Assembly: GCA_018818065.1 (NCBI GenBank)
Contig: JAHISV010000005.1
Location: 416,527 to 480,526 of the forward strand
Reading direction: 5' to 3'
DNA: 64,000 nucleotides
Source: Bacteroidota bacterium
Lineage (GTDB): Bacteria > Bacteroidota > Ignavibacteria > Ignavibacteriales > Melioribacteraceae
The notes under the pieces are model-generated. The model was not told where the DNA came from. It saw only the letters and a program-made list of their open reading frames with translations, and made no database searches. Made by a program: the position numbers and the translations under genes. Positions 54,083-62,909 of this stretch are shown here, in pieces. Within the stretch, counting starts at the first letter, position 1. Each line of letters opens with the position of its first letter.

Positions 54083-55965
54083 GCAATGATGTAACAACAG
54101 CTATTTTAACAGCTTTGAATCTGAATGTAGCATTTGGAGAGCAGGTAATCCTCGATTCTGCTTCTCTAAGTATCCATGAAGGCGATAGAATAGGTCTTGT
54201 TGGGCGTAACGGAGCGGGCAAATCAACTTTTCTGAAGATAATTTCTGATTTAATGCCGCCTGATAGCGGAGATGTTGCCAGAATGAACGGACTTGTTGTT
54301 GGTTTTCTTTCTCAGGAGTTCACGCTGGATGAAAACAAGAATGTTTATGAGAATATAAAAGACGGTGCAAAGAAGTTGCTGGATATGGTAACTGAATACG
54401 AAAACCTTCCCTATGATTCACCACAACGCGATATGCTTGAGAAAAAAATAGAAGAAGCCGATGCCTGGAACATTGATAAGAAGATTACCATTTTAATGAA
54501 GGCTCTAAGCACTCCGGATAAAGAGCGATCAATAATAAACTTATCCGGTGGTGAAAAGAGGCGAACTGCTCTCTGCCGAGCCTTAATTTCGCAACCTGAC
54601 TTACTGATACTGGATGAACCAACGAACCATCTTGATACAGACTCAATTGAATGGATTGAAAATTACCTCTCAAATTACGAGGGCACATGTATTTTTGTTA
54701 CACATGACCGGTATTTTCTTGACAGAATTGCCACGCGCATTGTTGAATTATCACAAGGCAAATTTATTTCTCATCAGGGAAACTATACTGATTTCCTTGT
54801 AAATAAATCGGAACGGGAAGCGATTAAGGAAGCTGAAGAAAACAAACGGCAGAATTTTTTAAGACGTGAACTTGAGTGGGTGCGCCGCGGACCAAAGGCC
54901 CGGACAACCAAAGCAAAAAGCCGACTCGATAATTTCTATGAGGTCGAGTCGATAGAAAATGCCGAAGTTGAACTTGATGTAGATCTTGTTATTCCGCCAG
55001 CCGAAAGATTGGGGAACAAGGTTCTGGAGCTTAAAAATATAAGTGTGGAACTGGGAGGTAAGTTACTTATTGAAAACCTCTTTTATAACTTTCAATCAGG
55101 GAGAAAAATAGGAATTGTTGGTAAAAACGGGATTGGTAAAACTACTCTGCTTAGGGTAATGATGGGCGATCTGGCACCAACCAATGGTCAGATTGATATT
55201 GGCGAAAACACTCAGTTTAATTATGTTGATCAGTCCCGCCTTATCCTTGATGATGAGGATACGGTATTTAGAGCTGTAAGTGACGGGAATGATTATGTTG
55301 TTTTTGGTAAGCATCAGATGAGTACCTGGACGTATTTGAGAAGATTCCTTTTTACTGATGACAGGATTAACACTCTGGTTGGAAGGCTCTCAGGTGGCGA
55401 GCGAAGCAGACTTACTCTTGCCAAGATTCTTAAGAGCGGCGGCAATTTTATCATGCTGGATGAACCAACAAACGATCTTGATCTTGCTACTCTGCGAGTA
55501 CTTGAAGAAGCCATCATCGGTTTTGGTGGATGCGTGGTTGTGGTTAGTCACGACAGGTATTTTCTCAATCGTGTTTGCAATACTATTATGGCTTTTGAAG
55601 GAGATGGCAAGGTTTATCTCAGTGAAGGAAATTATGACTACTTTATTGAAAAGAGGAAGGTAAGACGTAAGGACGACAAACTAGAAGAAGTTAAAGAGAA
55701 AAAAGGAGATACAAGGGTTAAGGAGAAAAAGAAAAAATTAACCTGGAATGAGCAGAAGGAGTTGGAGTCAATTGAAGAGGTGATAATGGAAGCCGAGGGT
55801 GAGGTTGACCGAATAGAAGCCATTTTTGCTGCTCCTGATTTTTATGATAAATATGCAGAACAAACAAAAGAGATTACTGCCCAGCTGGAAACAGCAAAGG
55901 CAAAAGTAAAAGCCTTATACACAAGATGGGAGGAATTGGAGGCAAAAAGAGATTCAGCAGTTTAA
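54079..55965 (+). CDS. ABC-F family ATPase (Uup-like)
   Basis: A 628-residue protein with two ABC ATPase domains and no transmembrane segments, so a ribosome-acting ABC-F protein rather than a transporter. Walker A motifs are GRNGAGKST and GKNGIGKTT, signatures NLSGGEKRRTAL and RLSGGERSRLTL, and Walker B LLILDEPTNHLD and FIMLDEPTNDLD. The linker between domains is Arg/Lys-rich (RRELEWVRRGPKARTTKAKSR). A C-terminal coiled coil with charged residues (about 540-625) is Uup-like. A short leader frame overlaps its start. Role in translation or antibiotic tolerance is inferred from the family. Confidence 0.92.
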   Translation: MSNDVTTAILTALNLNVAFGEQVILDSASLSIHEGDRIGLVGRNGAGKSTFLKIISDLMPPDSGDVARMNGLVVGFLSQEFTLDENKNVYENIKDGAKKLLDMVTEYENLPYDSPQRDMLEKKIEEADAWNIDKKITILMKALSTPDKERSIINLSGGEKRRTALCRALISQPDLLILDEPTNHLDTDSIEWIENYLSNYEGTCIFVTHDRYFLDRIATRIVELSQGKFISHQGNYTDFLVNKSEREAIKEAEENKRQNFLRRELEWVRRGPKARTTKAKSRLDNFYEVESIENAEVELDVDLVIPPAERLGNKVLELKNISVELGGKLLIENLFYNFQSGRKIGIVGKNGIGKTTLLRVMMGDLAPTNGQIDIGENTQFNYVDQSRLILDDEDTVFRAVSDGNDYVVFGKHQMSTWTYLRRFLFTDDRINTLVGRLSGGERSRLTLAKILKSGGNFIMLDEPTNDLDLATLRVLEEAIIGFGGCVVVVSHDRYFLNRVCNTIMAFEGDGKVYLSEGNYDYFIEKRKVRRKDDKLEEVKEKKGDTRVKEKKKKLTWNEQKELESIEEVIMEAEGEVDRIEAIFAAPDFYDKYAEQTKEITAQLETAKAKVKALYTRWEELEAKRDSAV

Positions 55966-55968
55966 ACC

Positions 55969-56640
55969 CTATATGGAATATGATACTCCCGAAGATATTG
56001 TTAAAAAACTTGTTTTAGATATTTCGGTTAGAATGTATTCATATTCGAGTTTGAAAAACAAATCAATATTTTTCAATATGTTTTTCCGCATTTGAGCAGA
56101 GGACTCTAACATCAAGCCACTTTGTGTTTCATTCGTAGTTCTTACATCCTCGTAAATACCTGCACTTGCTCTAAAAGAATATTTCGTTTCTTTGAATCGA
56201 CTAATAATACCACATCCAACTCCTATCCAAAAATCATAATCACTACTTCTATCAAGCAACAAATTTGTCTCTAAAATAAAGGAAAGGAAATCCATATTAA
56301 ATTTTCCCATCAAGATATCCTTGTTATGATCCATTACTTTGTAAATACCTGTAAAGTTTGGCATGTAAGTTCCAAGCAATTCAGCATTTAGTGTTTCGGA
56401 CAATCGATACTGACCTGATAGGGCAATTTTAAATGAATTCTCGAATCCATAATCATGCACTTTATTCGGGTTTTCATTAACAAATTCAACATTATCGCCA
56501 TAGTGAGCGAATTCATTTCTGAAGTCCTCAATATTAGCTCCAAACCATGAATACCCGGCTGATAAACCAATTGAAAAGGATTTTGTTGATTGAGCCTGGA
56601 TTGATGATAGTAAAATGAGCATGCCTAGTAATTTCTTCAA
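55969..56640 (-). CDS. Outer-membrane barrel, unknown function
   Basis: A 223-residue protein with a signal peptide (MKKLLGMLILLSSIQAQ). Strand-like segments include FSIGLSAGYSWFGANIED, FKIALSGQYRLSETLNAELLG, YDFWIGVGCGIISRFKET and LFFKLEYEYILTEI, and the end FLTISSGVSYSI is consistent with a barrel. I recognise no family. It converges on the ABC-F gene with only 3 bases between stops and no clear terminator. Confidence 0.7.
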   Translation of the reverse strand: MKKLLGMLILLSSIQAQSTKSFSIGLSAGYSWFGANIEDFRNEFAHYGDNVEFVNENPNKVHDYGFENSFKIALSGQYRLSETLNAELLGTYMPNFTGIYKVMDHNKDILMGKFNMDFLSFILETNLLLDRSSDYDFWIGVGCGIISRFKETKYSFRASAGIYEDVRTTNETQSGLMLESSAQMRKNILKNIDLFFKLEYEYILTEISKTSFLTISSGVSYSI

Positions 56641-57048
56641 TACTTTCCTCCAAATAATGATGCCTAAAGTAAATATTACTGTAAAAGAATTAAATCCATT
56701 TATTTTGGGATTGGTTATTTAATGGGAATTTTTCAAAAATATTTCATTTGCCACTATTCTGCCGGATCGGTTCATATCCAAATACCTTTGGAAGGTGATT
56801 GTGATGCTTGCCATTTTGTAAATTATTAGCTGGATAGTGGAAATCATTATCTTTATTTTCATAAATAATTAGAAGGCATTTTGAATTATTATTCGATTTC
56901 GATGAATATATCTTGAAATCGGTATTACTCCGCAAATCAGAGGTTTTTAGGCGTTTTCAATAAATTTTTCTTTGCAGCAGATGGTAAGTCAGCGGCTGTT
57001 TTATTCTAACCCACTGTAAATTTTATTACTGAAAATTCAGGTGCATAA
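56641..57048. other. Gene-free AT-rich region
   Basis: In these 408 bases between divergent genes I find no open frame with a ribosome site beyond chance and no strong hairpin. It should hold the promoters of the small barrel gene (minus) and the TonB-dependent receptor (plus). Confidence 0.5.
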
Positions 57049-59394
57049 ATGATACGGTATTCTTTTTTCATGAAGACTATTCTAATTATTCAATTAGTGC
57101 TCTGTGGTTCATTAATTGCTCAGGAAGCAGACTCAACTGTTACCAGGCGGAATCTCTTAAAGCTCTCGTTAAAAGATCTGATGAATGTTGATGTTGTTAC
57201 CGCTTCACGTAAAGAACAAAAATTCTCAGAAGCTCCTGCCAACGTAATTGTTATCTCGGCTGAAACAATTGAACAGCGCGGCTACCAAACTCTCACTGAG
57301 GTTTTTGAGGATTTACCGGGATTTGATTTTACAACCAAACAGCCTGCCGGTGAATTCCCGGCTCAAAATATTTTCCGAGGTCTTACAGATGCCGGGCAAA
57401 CCAAAATGCTTCTTATGGTAGATGGAATTGTACAGAATGATATTTCAAACGGCTGGATGAATAATGTTTCTTACGATTTTCCTATGGAAGATATCGAGCG
57501 CATTGAGTTGATTAGTGGTCCGGGTTCCTCTCTCTACGGTGCTAATGCCTATGCCGGCCTTATAAATGTAATTACGAAAGACCCATTCAAGAATCATGAT
57601 GAAGAATCCTTTCTTGAGGCAAAACTTCTTTACGGGGCTAATAATACCATCTCACCAGAATTGTTCGCCGGATACCGTTTTGAGAACGGATTGACTTTGC
57701 AGTTGGCCGGCAGATTATTTATGAGTGACGGTGACCGTGGAATAGACAGATATGATCCCGCAGGATACTTCCATAATAATTACGAGCCTGATTCCGTATT
57801 TACTACAGAACATGGGAACATAGCTAACGAAAGAACCGCGAGCGGGCTGACAAAAAAATTACCTGATGGATTTGGAAACGATATTAAGGACGTGTCCTTT
57901 AGAGGAAAGATTACCAAAGAAGGTTTTACACTCGGCTTTTCGTACTGGAATAAGGAAGAAGGACTGGGGAGTTCGCTGGTTGGTTATGAATACTTTGGTA
58001 ACACTGATGGAATTGATTACCTGGCAGCCCAAAAAGGCTATTACATTTACTCAGGTTACGATACGCAATTATCAAAGAATGTATTTTCAAAAACTCTTTT
58101 CTATCACCGAAACACTTCTATTGCTCCCTCTACCGGGTTCACTTACACTTACAAATACCAGAGCGTGAATAATGGAATTGATTCGCCGGTAATTGATAAA
58201 AAGAAAGCCTATAGTGGCGAGGGATTTGAAACCAGAATTGAGCAGCAGGTAAATATTGATCTTGAGAAAAATCACAGCATGATTTTTGGCTTTCTGTTTG
58301 AGCAAAGAAATGAAGAGTATTATGGTATGTCCATAGGTCCTGAGCAGGATGGAAGATCAACCATTGTTAACTCAACTTATGATAGTGGACTCAGAACAGT
58401 ACAACCGGTTTATTTCATTAATAACGCCGCCGTTTATGTTCAGGATGATTATAGATTTTCCGATAGTTATAAGCTGACAGCTGGATTTCGTTATGACTAT
58501 AATAGTCAGTTCAAGGGAATAATTAATCCAAGGGTGGCTCTCGTTGCTAACCCTGTAAAAAACCTCACTGTAAAACTCCTGTATGGTCATGCACACAAGG
58601 CCCCAACGGTATTTGAATTATTTGATGAATGGCACGGAAACAATGAACTAAAACCACAGAAAATACAAACCTCCGAAATTGAACTCAGATATTTTTTGAA
58701 CGACAATATTAACCTTAGTTTTGATTACTACTACAGTAATCTTGATAACCTGATTAATATTGTGGAAAACCCCGATCCAACTTATGTTATTATAGGCCCA
58801 AACGGTGAGCACGAAACATATTATCAAAATGTAGGGAGTACAAACCTTAGCGGTTATACCATTTCACTTGATCACTTCATAAATAAAGAATTGAGGTATC
58901 ATCTGGATTATACAAATACCATTGGTGAGAATGGAAATGAAATTGCTAACACGGCCTGGCACAAACTAAATTTTAGTATCAACTATTCACTTTGGGATAA
59001 GCTGAATATTAACCTGCGTGGTAATTTTGTCGGAAAGGTTTCTGCCCCTTCTGATAATCTTTACTTTTATCCAAAGACACCGGAAACAGTATCACAAGTT
59101 GGTTATGATTATGTAATTCATGAAAACCCGGATGGCTATATTCCAAATCATTTTGTTACGCATTTAACTCTTAGAGGTACAAATTTATTTGGGGAAGGTT
59201 TTAATCTGGAACCGGAGCTTATTATACGGAATTTGTTTGATACAGAGTATTATACACCGGGACGGCAGCTTTTAATGGCAGTCAGACCCGTTAACGAAAT
59301 CCAGGCTTCTATTCAAAATCCGGTTGGTTACAATCCGGCGTATCATCCACAGCCGGGAAGAGAGATAATTTTCCGATTGGTTTATAAATTATAG
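57049..59394 (+). CDS. TonB-dependent receptor, first gene of a signalling operon
   Basis: A 781-residue outer-membrane receptor. A signal peptide (KTILIIQLVLCGSLIAQ) is followed by a plug domain (about 35-185) with VVTASRKEQKFSEAPANVIV, QNIFRGLTDAG, ERIELISGPGSSLYGANAYA and GLINVITKDPF. The barrel includes GHAHKAPTVFELFDEWHG and LFDTEYYTPG near the end. No carboxypeptidase-like N-terminal extension or signal-transduction secretin domain is seen. AGGTG lies upstream of ATG 57049; an ATG at 57070 is also possible. The YfiR-fused kinase follows after 42 bases, so the receptor is likely to be the input or partner of that pathway. The substrate is unknown. Confidence 0.92.
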   Translation: MIRYSFFMKTILIIQLVLCGSLIAQEADSTVTRRNLLKLSLKDLMNVDVVTASRKEQKFSEAPANVIVISAETIEQRGYQTLTEVFEDLPGFDFTTKQPAGEFPAQNIFRGLTDAGQTKMLLMVDGIVQNDISNGWMNNVSYDFPMEDIERIELISGPGSSLYGANAYAGLINVITKDPFKNHDEESFLEAKLLYGANNTISPELFAGYRFENGLTLQLAGRLFMSDGDRGIDRYDPAGYFHNNYEPDSVFTTEHGNIANERTASGLTKKLPDGFGNDIKDVSFRGKITKEGFTLGFSYWNKEEGLGSSLVGYEYFGNTDGIDYLAAQKGYYIYSGYDTQLSKNVFSKTLFYHRNTSIAPSTGFTYTYKYQSVNNGIDSPVIDKKKAYSGEGFETRIEQQVNIDLEKNHSMIFGFLFEQRNEEYYGMSIGPEQDGRSTIVNSTYDSGLRTVQPVYFINNAAVYVQDDYRFSDSYKLTAGFRYDYNSQFKGIINPRVALVANPVKNLTVKLLYGHAHKAPTVFELFDEWHGNNELKPQKIQTSEIELRYFLNDNINLSFDYYYSNLDNLINIVENPDPTYVIIGPNGEHETYYQNVGSTNLSGYTISLDHFINKELRYHLDYTNTIGENGNEIANTAWHKLNFSINYSLWDKLNINLRGNFVGKVSAPSDNLYFYPKTPETVSQVGYDYVIHENPDGYIPNHFVTHLTLRGTNLFGEGFNLEPELIIRNLFDTEYYTPGRQLLMAVRPVNEIQASIQNPVGYNPAYHPQPGREIIFRLVYKL

Positions 59395-59436
59395 AATTCT
59401 ATATTCCATTTATTGGCGCACAAATTATAAGACGAT

Positions 59437-61524
59437 ATGAATTTTAACCTAGCTGCTTACAGCAGAAAATACCTTTATCTGATTCTGGGTCTTTTCTTTT
59501 TCAATCTTGTTTCATTGGCGCAGTATACCCAGGAGCAGTTGAAAACTGCCTACATTTTCAACTTTGCCGAAAACCTGAAGTGGAAAAATGAAGAGGGGTT
59601 TTCCAATTTTAAAATTGGCGTTTTAGGTAAAACAGAAGAAATTGTAAAAGAGCTTAAATTTTTTGCTCAGGAAGAAAAAATAAAAAACAAATCTATTGAA
59701 GTGATAGCTTCAGACAATATTGATGATTTGAAACGATCTCAGATTATTTATCTTTCAGATAAGAAACGTTCTCAGGTTAAAAGTGTTTATGACAAGATTG
59801 CTAAATCAAATACTCTACTGATAACTGATCAATACCGCGATCAGCGTTATGTGATGCTGAACTTCCTTGTAAAGGGTGATAATCGTATACAGTTCGAGTT
59901 GAATGAGGAGAATATTAATTCACAGGGAATTACTGTACTGCCCGATATGCTTCTTCTTGGCGGAACTGAGATCGATGTGAGGAAGTTGTACGAGGAATCG
60001 CAGGAAACAATTCAAACTAAAGAACAGCAGTTGGCTGAACAGCAAAAACAATTAGACAAACTTCAGAAGAATATAAAACTAATAACAGAAGAAATAGATA
60101 AGCAGAGAGATTTAATCTCCATGCACACTGCTTCAATTTTTGAAAAGCAAAAAATGCTTGATAAACAAACCATCGAGCTTGATACATTATTGTCAAGAGT
60201 TTCAATGCAGAGGGAAGAACTTGACAGGCAGAGGGAAATACAAACTGAACAGCAGAAAGTAATTGATACCAAGCGGGAAGAACTTAAAGAGTACAATGAC
60301 CTCTTACTTACAAAGTATGCCGAAGTTGATAAGCTGCAGGAAGATATTGATGAAAAGCAGGCTGTACTGGCAAAACAGAATGTTACCATCGCCACACAGC
60401 AAAATATATTATTTATACTCGGGTTCATTATACTTCTTATTGTGGCACTTGTATTCGCAATTTACAGAGGCTATAAACAGAAAAAAACGGCCAATAAGGT
60501 ATTAAAAGAAAAAAACATTCGTATAGAAGTTCAGCGACGGGAGTTGGAGAAATCCTATAAACAACTTAAGGAACTGGAAGAATTCAAAGAAACCATGACG
60601 GATATGATTGTTCACGATTTAAAAAATCCGCTTAATTCAATTATTGGTCTTTCCCATAAGAAAGCAAACTTCGAGGATTTGAAAACGATCAACCATTCCG
60701 GCAAGAAAATGTTGAATCTGGTTACTGACATATTGGACATTCATAAATTTGAAGATAGCAAGATTAAGCTAAAACTTGAGGATCATTCTGCCCTGGAAGT
60801 TGCAAATGAAGCTCTGGAAGAAGTTTCCATGCAGCTTCAGGAAAGCAGTATTAAAGTTGTAAATAATATTAAGGCAGATCATTTTGCAAGGTATGATTAT
60901 GATATTCTTTCCAGAGTAATAATGAATTTAATGACCAATTCTATTAAGTATACGCCACATGGAGGTACAGTAACATTATCCTCCGAAGAAGAAGGGGAGT
61001 GGATTAAAATATCTGTCGCTGATACCGGACAGGGAATTCCGGCGGACAGAATCGATTCTATCTTTGATAAGTTTTCGCAAGTAAAGGATAAGAAGTACGG
61101 ACGAACCAGTTCCACGGGTTTGGGGCTTACTTTTTGCAAACTGGCCGTTGAAGCCCATGGAGGAAGGATAAATGTTTCATCGGTGGTTGGAGAAGGTTCA
61201 GTTTTCAGTTTAACTATCCCACGGGGAAATAAAGTTGATAATCAGCACGATATTATGAAGGCGAAAGTAAATCAACTTAGTGCCAGTATTGACTACAGTT
61301 TCAATTTTTCTGAAGTTGATGTGGAAGTACTTAAAAATGTGCTGCCGGACTTAAAAAAATGTAAGGTATTTGAATACGGTCAGGTTATGAAGGTTATTTC
61401 TGGCATTAATGCGGACTCAAGCGATGAATTAACAAAATGGAAGAACGAAATACTCGAAGCTGTATTTGCAAGTAACAGTATCAGGTACGAATTATTATCA
61501 TCGGAAGAAATGTTAAAACAATAA
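59437..61524 (+). CDS. Histidine kinase with a periplasmic YfiR-like domain
   Basis: A 695-residue sensor kinase. After a signal segment (YLYLILGLFFFNLVSLAQ), residues 30-180 form a YfiR/DUF4154 domain (QEQLKTAYIFNFAENLKW, FKIGVLGKTEEIVKELKFFA, SNTLLITDQYRDQ, NINSQGITVLPDMLLLGG). A periplasmic coiled coil of about 130 residues follows, rich in Gln, Lys and Glu. A membrane helix (about 324-346) and the kinase core come next: His393 in MIVHDLKNPLNSIIG, NLMTNSIKYTPH, VADTGQGIPADRID and TGLGLTFCKL. A tail of about 95 residues past the ATPase (from about 600) is of unknown type. It sits between a TonB-dependent receptor and a receiver-kinase gene 10 bases on. Confidence 0.93.
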   Translation: MNFNLAAYSRKYLYLILGLFFFNLVSLAQYTQEQLKTAYIFNFAENLKWKNEEGFSNFKIGVLGKTEEIVKELKFFAQEEKIKNKSIEVIASDNIDDLKRSQIIYLSDKKRSQVKSVYDKIAKSNTLLITDQYRDQRYVMLNFLVKGDNRIQFELNEENINSQGITVLPDMLLLGGTEIDVRKLYEESQETIQTKEQQLAEQQKQLDKLQKNIKLITEEIDKQRDLISMHTASIFEKQKMLDKQTIELDTLLSRVSMQREELDRQREIQTEQQKVIDTKREELKEYNDLLLTKYAEVDKLQEDIDEKQAVLAKQNVTIATQQNILFILGFIILLIVALVFAIYRGYKQKKTANKVLKEKNIRIEVQRRELEKSYKQLKELEEFKETMTDMIVHDLKNPLNSIIGLSHKKANFEDLKTINHSGKKMLNLVTDILDIHKFEDSKIKLKLEDHSALEVANEALEEVSMQLQESSIKVVNNIKADHFARYDYDILSRVIMNLMTNSIKYTPHGGTVTLSSEEEGEWIKISVADTGQGIPADRIDSIFDKFSQVKDKKYGRTSSTGLGLTFCKLAVEAHGGRINVSSVVGEGSVFSLTIPRGNKVDNQHDIMKAKVNQLSASIDYSFNFSEVDVEVLKNVLPDLKKCKVFEYGQVMKVISGINADSSDELTKWKNEILEAVFASNSIRYELLSSEEMLKQ

Positions 61525-61534
61525 AGAGGGAATT

Positions 61535-62671
61535 ATGGGCGACCATACAATATTACTTGTTGATGACGAACCCGCAATTATAAGAACGCTGGTTAGTTAT
61601 TTAGCGGAAATGGAAGATGAAACAGTGGACATTCTTACCGCTTCAAATGGCAAAATTGCTATTGAAGTTGCGACAGAGAAAAAGCCCGACCTTATTCTGA
61701 TGGATTGGAACATGCCGGAAATGTCAGGGGTGAATGCGCTTGAACAGCTAAAGTTACAGCCCGAAACAAGAGATATTCCCGTAGTTATGGTAACAAGCAT
61801 TACGGCGTCGGAATACCTGGCAGTTGCTTTTGAACTCGGAGCACATGATTACATCAGAAAACCTGTTGACAAACTTGAACTACTTGCCAGGCTTAAATCG
61901 TTGCTGAAACTGGAAGAACTTAAGAAAGCTTTGAAAGTGCAAAACATTAATCTGAAGAAAAGAAAAGTTGAATTGGAACAGCTTAATGGTACCAAGGATA
62001 AGTTCTTTTCTATAATCAGTCACGACCTGAACGATCCCTTTATTACATTACTTGGTATATCCGAAATCCTTATTGAAGACTATGGAGAATTGGATGACCT
62101 CACCAAAGTTGATTATTTGAAAAATATTCAGACTGCCTCTCAGTCGGCTAAAAAATTATTAGACAATTTACTTCAGTGGTCTCAGTCCCAAACGGGTAGA
62201 ATGGAGGTTAAACCCGAGAAGATCGATTTATACGAATTTACTCATTCAGTTTTCAATATGAAAAAATCCCAGGCTGAGCAGAAAAAAATTAATCTGGCGA
62301 CCACATTTGAAGGTGACGTATTTGTGAACGCTGATGAGAATATGCTTAAAACGATATTTAGAAACTTAATTGCAAATTCTTTGAAGTATACTCCCGATGA
62401 TGGGACAGTATTTGTTCACGCCGAAGAGATAGGTGAAATGGTAGAAATCATTGTGGAAGATACAGGCATAGGAATGGCTTCGGAAATGATTCCTCAGCTT
62501 TTTGACATTACATCCGATCATCATAAGAAGTCGGCCGCCGAAAAAGGGGGGCATGGATTAGGTTTAATTCTTTGCAAAGAATTTGTTGAAAAGATGGGTG
62601 GGAAAATAAGAGCTGAAAGTGAAATTGGAAAGGGAAGTAAGTTTATACTTACTCTGCCTAAAGCATACTAA
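61535..62671 (+). CDS. Receiver domain fused to a histidine kinase
   Basis: A 378-residue protein. The N-terminal receiver has the acidic pair LLVDDEPAI, the phospho-acceptor Asp57 in LILMDWNMPEMSG and Lys109 in YIRKPVD. A coiled linker (about 125-150) leads to a kinase core with His163 in SIISHDLNDPFITLLG, NLIANSLKYTPDDG, DTGIGMASEMI and GLGLILCKEF. There is no transmembrane helix. The receiver-first, kinase-output layout implies the upstream kinase phosphorylates the receiver to tune this second kinase, whose target is not in the window. AGAGGGAATT precedes the ATG. The DUF2892-like gene follows after 14 bases. Confidence 0.92.
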   Translation: MGDHTILLVDDEPAIIRTLVSYLAEMEDETVDILTASNGKIAIEVATEKKPDLILMDWNMPEMSGVNALEQLKLQPETRDIPVVMVTSITASEYLAVAFELGAHDYIRKPVDKLELLARLKSLLKLEELKKALKVQNINLKKRKVELEQLNGTKDKFFSIISHDLNDPFITLLGISEILIEDYGELDDLTKVDYLKNIQTASQSAKKLLDNLLQWSQSQTGRMEVKPEKIDLYEFTHSVFNMKKSQAEQKKINLATTFEGDVFVNADENMLKTIFRNLIANSLKYTPDDGTVFVHAEEIGEMVEIIVEDTGIGMASEMIPQLFDITSDHHKKSAAEKGGHGLGLILCKEFVEKMGGKIRAESEIGKGSKFILTLPKAY

Positions 62672-62685
62672 ATAGGAGAATATCT

Positions 62686-62877
62686 ATGAAAGCACCAACA
62701 ACAATGCGTATATGGTTTTTTGCTTTTGCAGTAATAATTCTGTTGGGGATTTTCCTAACAGGATTCAACAATGTTCATTGGTTCTTATACTTTCCGGTGA
62801 TTGCCCTGGTTTTTGCCGGTGTGACTGGTATTTGTCCGAGCCAAATGGCAATTAATAAGATTTTTGGAAGCAAATAA
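62686..62877 (+). CDS. DUF2892-like small membrane protein
   Basis: A 63-residue protein with two hydrophobic segments (IWFFAFAVIILLGIFLTGF and HWFLYFPVIALVFAGVTGI) and a CPSQMAINKIFG end. This matches the YgaP-type transmembrane domain (DUF2892). TAGGAGAATATCT contains a good ribosome site. It is the last gene of the receptor-kinase operon, ending at a hairpin, and may be a membrane accessory. Confidence 0.78.
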   Translation: MKAPTTMRIWFFAFAVIILLGIFLTGFNNVHWFLYFPVIALVFAGVTGICPSQMAINKIFGSK

Positions 62878-62878
62878 A

Positions 62879-62905
62879 AAAGGGGAGAATCAAGTTCTCC
62901 CTTTT
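62879..62905. terminator. Terminator of the receptor-kinase operon and converging gene
   Basis: GGGAGAA (62883-62889) pairs with TTCTCCC (62895-62901), extended by a G-U and A-T pairs from the flanking A-run and T-run. The loop is 5 bases (TCAAG) and TTTTCT follows on plus, AAAAA on the other side, so it should act in both directions. Confidence 0.85.
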
Positions 62906-62909
62906 CTAT

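Noticed and set aside
56744-56935. Minus-strand small frame between the barrel gene and the TonB receptor
   Set aside because: It has no ribosome site, an Asn/Ser/His-rich composition and no conserved pattern.
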